From Limnobacter sp. (GTDB lineage: Bacteria; Pseudomonadota; Gammaproteobacteria; Burkholderiales; Burkholderiaceae_B), in assembly GCA_012032215.1 (NCBI GenBank), contig JAAURO010000065.1, positions 1-7,741 on the forward strand: 7,741 nt of DNA, in the 5' to 3' direction. How positions within the stretch are numbered: position 1 is the first letter of the stretch; each line of letters starts with the position of its first letter. A model generated the notes under the pieces. It saw only the letters and a program-made list of their open reading frames with translations. It made no database searches and had not been told where the DNA came from. Shown here in pieces: positions 1 through 5,763 of this stretch. A program made the translations under genes and the position numbers.

Positions 1-888
1 GCGGCCTTGGGCCAGTCGGTGGCTATTGTTGGCCAGTAGTATTCGACACGCGGCGGCTAATTCCTCTTTTTGCTTGGTGGTGTGAACAAAATGCGGGTTA
101 CCATGTGTGCGTGCAGTGTCAATGGCCTGATTTAGCATTCGGTCAATCTCGCTTGCGTTGAAGTTTTCTAGCAAGTAGGGGGGGAGTTCCAAGGCCTTCT
201 GGATGTGGTTGTCAATGGCATCCATGCACAACAAGGTCGCCGAGCGGCCAATCCCCATGGCTGAAGTAAAAAGGCCTCGGTGTTCGGAGAGTTTTTGGCC
301 GGGGAAAACCATTCGCAGTGCATGAAAACACTTCACGAGATTGTCGGTACTCAGTGCTTCGCCATCGTACTCAGGGGCCATTTCCAGCACGTCAATTGCA
401 ATTTCTTTCCCCTTGGGGTCTGCTATCACCAGTTTCCCGCTGAGTGTGGGCACTTCGCCGGTTGCCAGGTCGTTTTTTTGAAACCGGAGTAGCTGGTACC
501 CCTCGTCCAGAAACACTGGTTGTTGCTGATTGCGTTGTAACAGGGCCAGGCACTGCTCCAGCAAAGTGGGGTAACTGGAGGCTCTGAGGGGTGTGTCGCC
601 ACGCAGCATTTGTTCGCAACGCGCCAGCCCTGTTGGCGAATGAAAGGCAATTAAGGGCTGGTTTTGCTTGTGGCAGTTCAGGATGTGTTCCAGCAAGATG
701 GGTTGTTTGCCTGAAACGTGAGACGGCGGGTTTGCACTGATGTGGCTTGTGAATGCCGTAGCATCGAGGCCCACGCCTGCTATGGTTTTCACTTCGGCAG
801 GCGAATATTGGGGAATAATGTGGCCTGTTTTTTGTTCGCCGTGGCTGGGGCTGCATGCACCATTAGCGGCAACCGGTGATGGTTTCAT
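1..888 (-). CDS. PTP-like protein with inactivated P-loop (putative pseudophosphatase), C-terminus beyond window
   Basis: An open frame of 296 codons begins at ATG 888-886 and runs without a stop off the left edge. An in-frame TAG lies just upstream, so this is the first usable ATG; no good Shine-Dalgarno sequence precedes it. Residues 1-130 match nothing I know. The C-terminal half resembles classical protein-tyrosine phosphatases. TSAMGIGRSAT (208-218) aligns with the HC-x5-R-[ST] P-loop: Arg215 and Ser216 are kept, but the nucleophile is Ser209 and the preceding His is Thr208. APE (171-173) sits 36 residues before Ser209, where the WPD acid loop belongs (about 34 in PTP1B), followed by a helix-like LVKCF. 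HFVHTTKQ (266-273) resembles the Q-loop helix (IQTADQ in PTP1B, MVQKDEQ in YopH). Known for the family: a Cys-to-Ser change abolishes catalysis but can leave phosphotyrosine binding. Inferred: a binding or regulatory pseudophosphatase. It may be co-transcribed with the two genes to its right. Confidence 0.8.
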   Translation of the reverse strand, partial: MKPSPVAANGACSPSHGEQKTGHIIPQYSPAEVKTIAGVGLDATAFTSHISANPPSHVSGKQPILLEHILNCHKQNQPLIAFHSPTGLARCEQMLRGDTPLRASSYPTLLEQCLALLQRNQQQPVFLDEGYQLLRFQKNDLATGEVPTLSGKLVIADPKGKEIAIDVLEMAPEYDGEALSTDNLVKCFHALRMVFPGQKLSEHRGLFTSAMGIGRSATLLCMDAIDNHIQKALELPPYLLENFNASEIDRMLNQAIDTARTHGNPHFVHTTKQKEELAAACRILLANNSHRLAQGR

Positions 889-985
889 AACTTGCAGGGC
901 CGATTCTAGCCCGGCCGTAAAACCCTGAGTGGTTTAAATGGCAGGTTTAGTTCCTTGTACAGTGCCAATCAGTTTGGTTCTGTCT

Positions 986-1010
986 GGCCGCCTGGTGCGG
1001 TGGCCTTTTT
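986..1010 (+). terminator. GC-rich hairpin followed by T5, possible terminator on the plus strand
   Basis: GGCCGCC (986-992) pairs with GGTGGCC (999-1005) through seven pairs, one of them G-T, around a six-base loop, and TTTTT follows (1006-1010). It lies in the 128-bp gap between two minus-strand genes. On the strand those genes use, the T-run becomes an A-run before the stem, so it would not be a canonical terminator for them. It could stop antisense transcription, or be chance. The rest of the gap (889-1016) shows nothing else I can identify. Confidence 0.3.
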
Positions 1011-1016
1011 GGTGCG

Positions 1017-1334
1017 CTATCCCACCAGTTTCACCACTGCTTCTAGTCCGCGCGCTACAGTGCATAGCCTGTCTACCAGTTTGTCTTGTTTGCGCATGGC
1101 AGTTTCTACTGCCTCAGTGGCTGTTTGCAGGTGTTGCAGCAGGCTTTCATTTTCTTGAAGCTTTTGCTCAAGCTGGCGGTTTTCCAGCTCTAGCAGTGCC
1201 AGGTAGGCAGCGTTCAGTGCGGCTTGGTGCAGGCGTTTTTCATCAAGCTGCAGGGTGTCGGGGTCAATGGCGTACAGTTCAGAAAAAGTGGCTTTGACGG
1301 ACCGAACAATGGGTTCAACGCGGGCGATGCTCAT
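1017..1334 (-). CDS. Small coiled-coil protein of unknown function, 105 aa
   Basis: I do not recognise a family. The product has no signal peptide and no membrane segment. It is strongly helical: residues about 30-95 are rich in Leu, Glu, Gln and Ala with heptad-like spacing (LLELENRQLEQKLQENESLL), as expected of a dimerising coiled coil. The ATG overlaps the stop of the lipoprotein gene as ATGA (1331-1334). A strong GGAGG (minus strand, 1343-1339) lies four bases before the ATG, inside the upstream gene's end, so translational coupling is likely. It stops 128 bases before the PTP-like gene. A cytoplasmic partner or scaffold role is possible, but nothing in the sequence assigns one. Confidence 0.75.
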   Translation of the reverse strand: MSIARVEPIVRSVKATFSELYAIDPDTLQLDEKRLHQAALNAAYLALLELENRQLEQKLQENESLLQHLQTATEAVETAMRKQDKLVDRLCTVARGLEAVVKLVG

Positions 1335-2191
1335 GGAGCCTCCAATGTCAGGGTGAAAACACGGCTTTGTAGCTGCGATACGCTGGTTTGCAGTTCGGCC
1401 AGTTCAGGGGCACTTTCGGTTTCCAGCAGGTTTTTCCAGCTTGCCAGCAGGGCATTGGCTGCGGACTGTGCTTTTTCAACGGCTTCCAGGGTGTTGCGTG
1501 GGTTTATGCTTTCTGCCCATGCAGTTTGCCAGTCTTTGCCCAGTGTTTCACCCGCCAGAAAAGGTTTTTCCACCTCATCCCGGTAGGCTACCTGCCGGGT
1601 CAGGTCTTGCCGTGTGCGCAGCCAGTCGGCTTGTTGGGCCAGAATGTCTACCAGCACAGCCAAGGTGTTGTAGACGGTTTGTCCGTCACGCTTCAGCGTT
1701 TCTTTTAAGGCGTGGTTTTGCGCTACATGCACCACCACTTTGGCCAGCCCCTCGCTTTGGCTGTGGCTCATACCCATGGGTTGATTGCCCATCTGGTAGG
1801 CCAGTCTGGCCAGTGTGGCGTTGGCCTTTTCGCTGCCATAGCCGCGTTTGTTGCTTGCCAGGTTGCCCAGCACGCGGAAGTAGTTTTCCAGCAGGCCAAG
1901 TTGGGTATCCACGGTGGCAGAAAGCGCTACACGTTCGCGCATGGCTTGCGATTGAGCAGCCAGCACATCCGGTTTGCGTGGCAGGCTGGGCAATACCCGG
2001 GCAGAAAATGCCAGCGATTCCTGTTTGGCTACGGCATTTACCTGCCGCGCTGCTTGGGTGTAGGCAGTGCCGGTGTGTGCAAAATCGGAGGTGTCGTGTG
2101 CAGTGTGAGTCGCGCAGCCAGTGGCTGCAACCGCCAGGGCCAGTAGCCCGGCGCGCACAAGCAGATGAACAGAGTGGGGGGTGAAATTCAT
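1331..2191 (-). CDS. Predicted lipoprotein of unknown function, 286 aa
   Basis: The N-terminus is a lipoprotein signal peptide: Arg13, a hydrophobic core LLALAVAA (16-23) and a lipobox ending ATGC, with Cys26 as the predicted lipidated residue and mature N-terminus. Residue 27 is Ala, not Asp, so the outer membrane is the likelier destination if the E. coli +2 rule applies. The mature part (about 260 aa) is predicted to be mostly helical, with many Gln, Ala, Leu and Glu, and no catalytic motif I can name. Ser and His cluster near residues 139-144 (MGMSHSQS). The start is the only good ATG before the signal peptide, but its upstream Shine-Dalgarno sequence is weak. It is the first gene of the minus-strand set and overlaps the coiled-coil gene by four bases. 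It is transcribed divergently from the sugar operon. Confidence 0.8.
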   Translation of the reverse strand: MNFTPHSVHLLVRAGLLALAVAATGCATHTAHDTSDFAHTGTAYTQAARQVNAVAKQESLAFSARVLPSLPRKPDVLAAQSQAMRERVALSATVDTQLGLLENYFRVLGNLASNKRGYGSEKANATLARLAYQMGNQPMGMSHSQSEGLAKVVVHVAQNHALKETLKRDGQTVYNTLAVLVDILAQQADWLRTRQDLTRQVAYRDEVEKPFLAGETLGKDWQTAWAESINPRNTLEAVEKAQSAANALLASWKNLLETESAPELAELQTSVSQLQSRVFTLTLEAP

Positions 2192-2257
2192 GGCAGTGTA
2201 AAGAGTTTCCCAAAGTGGTTCTTGAACAAGGCACCAAAAGCATTGCGTGCTTCAGAA

Positions 2258-2263
2258 ATTCTA
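2258..2263 (-). promoter_or_regulatory. Candidate -10 box for the lipoprotein gene
   Basis: On the minus strand the hexamer TAGAAT matches the sigma-70 -10 consensus at five of six positions and lies about 67 bases upstream of the lipoprotein ATG. At a spacing of 18 bases the -35 position reads CCAACA, which is a poor match (three of six). Without a good -35 or an extended -10 this is only a candidate. Confidence 0.25.
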
Positions 2264-2324
2264 ACCCTGTCAGCGCATGCTTGTTGGCGCAGAAGTGCAG
2301 TCTGGCGGAGTTCAAATGCGCTGT

Positions 2325-2405
2325 GCTTGCACAGGCAGGGTGTGGGGCGGGGCTTGGAGCCAGTACACTTAAGCCTTGGTGGGGCGGCAGTGTGGGCTTG
2401 CACAG
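2325..2405. repeat. Direct repeat GCTTGCACAG, two copies 71 bp apart
   Basis: GCTTGCACAG occurs exactly at 2325-2334 and again at 2396-2405 in the same orientation. The spacing is 71 bp, close to but not exactly seven helical turns. Both copies are upstream of gmd, where operators for the sugar operon could sit. TTGCAC within the second copy also resembles a -35 element. The function is not established. Confidence 0.4.
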
Positions 2406-2461
2406 TCGGTCAGGCGGTTTGAAATTGTGTTGAATGGGTGTGTTGTTCGGTGGGGCAAAGC

Positions 2462-3583
2462 ATGAAAAAAATAGCGCTTATTACGGGTGTAACCGGGCAA
2501 GATGGCTCGTATCTGGCCGAGTTTCTTTTGGAAAAAGGGTATGAGGTACATGGCATCAAGCGCAGGGCTTCGCTGTTTAATACCCAGCGTGTGGATCATA
2601 TTTTTGAAGACCCGCACACCCCCAATCCGCAGTTTACCCTGCACCATGGCGATTTAACCGACACCTCCAACCTGACGCGCATTGTGCAGCAGGTACAGCC
2701 CGACGAGGTGTACAACCTGGGTGCGCAAAGCCATGTGGCGGTGTCGTTCGAGGCTCCCGAATACACCGCCGATGTAGATGCCATGGGCACGCTCAGGTTG
2801 CTGGAGGCCATTCGTATATTGGGGCTGGAGCAAAAAACCCGCTTTTACCAGGCATCCACTTCCGAGCTGTATGGTTTGGTGCAAGAAACGCCCCAAAAAG
2901 AAACCACCCCGTTTTACCCCCGCAGCCCCTATGCGGCCGCCAAGCTGTACGCTTACTGGATAACCATCAATTACCGCGAAAGCTATGGCATGTATGCCTG
3001 CAACGGTATTTTGTTCAACCATGAAAGCCCGCGCCGTGGCGAAACTTTTGTTACGCGCAAAATTACGCGTGGCTTTGCCAACATGGCAGTGGGCCTTGAG
3101 CCCCGTTTGTACATAGGCAATATAGATGCACTGCGCGATTGGGGGCATGCCAAAGATTATGTCGAAATGCAGTGGCTTATGCTTCAGCAGCAAACTCCCG
3201 AAGATTACGTCATTGCCACGGGCAAGCAGTACAGTGTGCGCCAGTTCATTGAAATGACGGCCGCTGAACTCGGCATTGCCATGGAATGGCGTGGGGTTGG
3301 CGTGCAGGAAACCGGTGTGGTGGCAGCCGTGCAGGGCAACAAGGCACCTGCACTGAGGGTGGGTGATGTACTGGTGCGCATCGACCCCCGTTATTTTCGC
3401 CCGGCGGAGGTGGAAACCCTGTTGGGCGACGCCACCAAGGCCCGCGAAAAGCTGGGTTGGCAGCCGCGTGTTACGGTGCCGGAAATGGTTGCTGAAATGG
3501 TGCAAACCGATTTGGAATCGGCCCGCCGTCATGCACTGTTGCGCCAGCATGGTTACGATGTGCAAATCAGTACGGAAAGGTAA
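2462..3583 (+). CDS. gmd: GDP-mannose 4,6-dehydratase
   Basis: Gmd converts GDP-D-mannose to GDP-4-keto-6-deoxy-D-mannose in the cytoplasm, using bound NADP+. It is the entry point to GDP-fucose, colitose, rhamnose and perosamine. The product is an extended short-chain dehydrogenase of 373 aa, the same length as E. coli Gmd. The Rossmann motif [13 protein letters not shown] is at 8-20, the conserved [13 protein letters not shown] at 31-43, the STSE catalytic segment at 132-135 (Thr133, Glu135) and YAAAK at 157-161 (Tyr157, Lys161). [16 protein letters not shown] (186-201) is characteristic of the family. I chose ATG 2462 over the in-frame GTG at 2438 because it gives the canonical N-terminus MKKIALITG and has GGTGGGGC just upstream. 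It is the first gene of the operon, and the fcl/colC gene starts 10 bases after its stop. The frame is intact. Confidence 0.97.
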   Translation: MKKIALITGVTGQDGSYLAEFLLEKGYEVHGIKRRASLFNTQRVDHIFEDPHTPNPQFTLHHGDLTDTSNLTRIVQQVQPDEVYNLGAQSHVAVSFEAPEYTADVDAMGTLRLLEAIRILGLEQKTRFYQASTSELYGLVQETPQKETTPFYPRSPYAAAKLYAYWITINYRESYGMYACNGILFNHESPRRGETFVTRKITRGFANMAVGLEPRLYIGNIDALRDWGHAKDYVEMQWLMLQQQTPEDYVIATGKQYSVRQFIEMTAAELGIAMEWRGVGVQETGVVAAVQGNKAPALRVGDVLVRIDPRYFRPAEVETLLGDATKAREKLGWQPRVTVPEMVAEMVQTDLESARRHALLRQHGYDVQISTER

Positions 3584-3593
3584 GGGGGTTGGC

Positions 3594-4531
3594 TTGAAAA
3601 TACTGGTTACTGGCGCCGTGGCATGGTGGGGCGCAATGTCAGCGAGGCACTGCTTGCGCACGGGCACACGGTGCTTACCCCTGCGCGTGCCCAACTCGAT
3701 TTGGCCGATTTTGCACAAACCGTGCACTACCTGCAAACGCACAAGCCCGATATGGTGCTGCACGCCGCAGGCCGTGTGGGGGGCATACAGGCCAACATGG
3801 CGCACCCCGTAGAATTTCTGGTGGAAAACCTGGACATTGCCCGCAACACCATTTTGGCTGCACGCCAGGCTGGCATACCCCGCCTCTTGAACCTGGGCAG
3901 TTCGTGCATGTACCCCGCACAGGCACCAAGCCCCCTGCACGAAGATCTGGTTTTAACCGGTGCTCTGGAACCCACCAACGAAGGCTATGCGCTGGCTAAA
4001 ATAATGGGCATGCGGCTGTGCCAGTACATTGCGCGCAGCCAGTCGCAATTTCAGTACAAAACAATTATTCCGTGCAACCTGTACGGCAAGTACGACAAAT
4101 TCAACCCGGCGCATTCTCATTTGATTCCCGCTATTTTGCACAAACTGCATTGGGCTAAAATGCAAGGCCAGGCCACCGTAGAAATTTGGGGCGATGGCAC
4201 AGCCCGCAGGGAATTCATGTTTGCAGGCGATGCCGCGCAAGCACTGGTGCGTGCGGCGGAACACTTTGATACCCTGCCTGCAGTCATGAACCTGGGTGTG
4301 GGCCGCGACCACAGCGTGAACAGGTACTACCAGGCAGCCGCACAGGTTGTGGATTGGCAGGGTGGTTTTGTGCACGATGTGTCCAGGCCCGTGGGTATGC
4401 AGCGCAAACTCGTAGACGTAGGCCGCCAGGCCCAGTGGGGCTGGCAGCCCGGTTTTACCCTGAAGCAAGGGCTGGCCCTTACCTATGCTTACTATTTAAC
4501 AACCGAACACGCAACAGGTCCAACGCCATGA
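3594..4531 (+). CDS. colC: GDP-fucose-synthase-family epimerase/reductase, probably GDP-L-colitose synthase (ColC); frameshifted near the start
   Basis: This NADPH-dependent SDR epimerises C3/C5 or C5 of a GDP-4-keto sugar and reduces C4. An intact frame runs from ATG 3623 to TGA 4531, but the Rossmann strand is encoded upstream in another frame: TTG 3594 gives (M)KILVTGA, then the frame breaks at about 3615-3619. Adding one base (probably C, making GCC CGT) restores KILVTGARGMVGRNV and a 312-aa protein of normal length. Numbered from ATG 3623, Ser93 and Cys95 in GSSCMYP, Tyr122 and Lys126 in YALAK, and HSHLIPA (164-170) match E. coli Fcl Ser107, Cys109, Tyr136, Lys140 and the His179 region. 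Because a ColD gene follows directly, ColC is the more likely role. An ordinary Fcl making GDP-L-fucose is the alternative, and motifs alone do not separate them. The start is a TTG preceded by AGGGGG. If the indel is real, the cofactor motif is lost. Confidence 0.85.
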
Positions 4532-4541
4532 GTTTAATGCA

Positions 4542-5732
4542 ATGAGTTACCTCTACCCTTTGGCAACCACCACCTGGGACGATGCAGAATACCAGGCCAT
4601 GCAAGCGGTTATTCAAAGCGGCGCTTTTACCATGGGCCAGCAGGTGCGTACCTTCGAAGAACAGTTCGCGCAGTTTTTTGGCGCGCAACATGCGCTTATG
4701 GTGAATTCAGGGTCATCCGCCAATTTGCTGATGATCGCTGCCCTGTTTTACACCCAAAACGCCGATTTAAAGTTGCAGGCAGGCGATGAAGTCATTGTGC
4801 CAGCGGTGTCCTGGAGCACCACCTACTATCCGCTGGCGCAGTATGGTTTAGCGGTAAAGTTTGTCGATATTGATTTGCAAACCCTGAACTTCGATTTGGC
4901 TGCCCTTGCGCAAGCCATAACCCCGCGCACCCGTTGTGTGCTTGCCGTTAACCTGCTGGGCAATCCCAACGATTTTGCAGCCATTAAACAATTGCTGGCA
5001 AACGCGGCCACGGAAAGACCGATTGTGCTGTTGGAAGACAACTGCGAATCCATGGGGGCTACCTTTGGGGGCCAGCAGGCAGGTACCTTCGGTGTAATGG
5101 GAACATTCAGCAGTTTTTTTTCGCACCACATTTCCACCATGGAAGGAGGCCTGGTGCTTACCGATGATGAAGAGCTGCACCACATTTTGCTATGCCTGCG
5201 CGCGCACGGCTGGACGCGCAACCTGCCCCGGCAGAACCGCGTAACGGGCACCAAAAGTGAAGACGGGTTTGAAGAATCGTTCAGGTTTGTGCTGCCCGGT
5301 TACAACGTGCGTCCCCTGGAGCTTTCTGGCGCATTGGGCATAGAGCAACTCAAAAAGCTGCCCATGCTGGTGACCGAACGCCGCCGCAATGCTGCCTTGT
5401 TTCAACAGGTCCTGGCCAACCACCCCAAGGTGCTGATTCAGCAGGAAACCGGGGCCAGCAGCTGGTTTGGCTTCAGCCTGATTGCCCGGCCAGGCAGCGG
5501 TCTTACACGCCAGGCACTGCGCCAGTGCTTAAACAAAAATGGCTTTGAATGCCGCCCAATTGTAGCGGGCAACTTTGCCAAAAACCCGGTGGTGCAGTAC
5601 TTTAATTACACCATTCAAGGCGTTCTGCCAAACGCCAGTCACCTCGATTCTCACGGCTTGTTTATTGGCAACCACCATTACTCCATGGCCCCGGCCATGC
5701 AGGTGTTGGGGCAGGTTTTGGCTGCTTTGTAA
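4542..5732 (+). CDS. colD: GDP-4-keto-6-deoxy-D-mannose 3-dehydratase, PLP/PMP-dependent (ColD)
   Basis: ColD removes the C3 hydroxyl of GDP-4-keto-6-deoxy-D-mannose, giving the 3,6-dideoxy intermediate of colitose. It uses PLP and L-glutamate to form PMP. The protein has 396 aa (E. coli ColD about 388) and a DegT/DnrJ/EryC1/StrS fold. SGSSANLLMIAA (56-67) forms the phosphate-binding part. LLEDNCESMGATF (163-175) supplies Asp166 for the pyridine nitrogen. FSSFFSHHISTMEGG (189-203) carries His195 where aminotransferases have the Schiff-base Lys. Asp166 to His195 is 29 residues, the same as Asp159 to His188 in E. coli ColD. AHGWTRNLPRQN (221-232) and FVLPGYNVRPLE (249-260) also fit this dehydratase group and not perosamine synthase. 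RfbH (CDP-glucose pathway) also has His but is longer and belongs with other genes. The ATG lies 10 bases after the colC stop, with no strong ribosome-binding site, so coupling is likely. Confidence 0.92.
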   Translation: MSYLYPLATTTWDDAEYQAMQAVIQSGAFTMGQQVRTFEEQFAQFFGAQHALMVNSGSSANLLMIAALFYTQNADLKLQAGDEVIVPAVSWSTTYYPLAQYGLAVKFVDIDLQTLNFDLAALAQAITPRTRCVLAVNLLGNPNDFAAIKQLLANAATERPIVLLEDNCESMGATFGGQQAGTFGVMGTFSSFFSHHISTMEGGLVLTDDEELHHILLCLRAHGWTRNLPRQNRVTGTKSEDGFEESFRFVLPGYNVRPLELSGALGIEQLKKLPMLVTERRRNAALFQQVLANHPKVLIQQETGASSWFGFSLIARPGSGLTRQALRQCLNKNGFECRPIVAGNFAKNPVVQYFNYTIQGVLPNASHLDSHGLFIGNHHYSMAPAMQVLGQVLAAL

Positions 5733-5763
5733 GTAACACAGGCTAAACAAACAGGTACACACC

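Larger units (their letters stand above)
2192..2461. other. Divergent intergenic region between the lipoprotein gene and gmd
   Basis: This 270-bp spacer has no convincing gene and should hold promoters for both directions. I found no strong sigma-70 promoter on the plus strand. TTGCAC (2399-2404) lies 17 bases before GAAATT, which is a poor -10 box. G-rich blocks of the form GTGGGGCGG recur (about 2342-2350 and 2379-2387), and a related GGTGGGGC lies at 2450-2456 just before gmd, where it may serve as ribosome-binding sequence. Confidence 0.5.

Noticed and set aside
392..856. 154-codon minus-strand open frame overlapping the PTP-like gene
   Set aside because: Its product is rich in Pro, Arg, Thr and His with no domain-like pattern, and it is out of frame with the longer uninterrupted frame that carries the P-loop.
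1441..2184. 247-codon plus-strand open frame opposite the lipoprotein gene
   Set aside because: The product has an implausible Cys, Pro and Trp content. The minus-strand frame has a proper lipoprotein signal and a coupled downstream gene.
2438..2461. GTG start eight codons upstream for gmd
   Set aside because: The extra residues MCCSVGQS are not part of Gmd, whose N-terminus begins at MKKIALITG, and the G-rich ribosome-binding sequence suits the ATG at 2462.
3594..3622. Programmed ribosomal frameshifting in colC
   Set aside because: There is no slippery heptamer, stem-loop or internal Shine-Dalgarno pattern at the break. A missing C explains it more simply.
2654..3940. 428-codon minus-strand open frame opposite gmd and colC
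   Set aside because: It is the antisense of two clearly recognised enzymes, and the translation is rich in His, Cys and Gly without any known motif.
4542..5732. Perosamine synthase (GDP-4-keto-6-deoxymannose 4-aminotransferase)
   Set aside because: The PLP-binding Lys is replaced by His, and the conserved blocks agree with ColD dehydratases.
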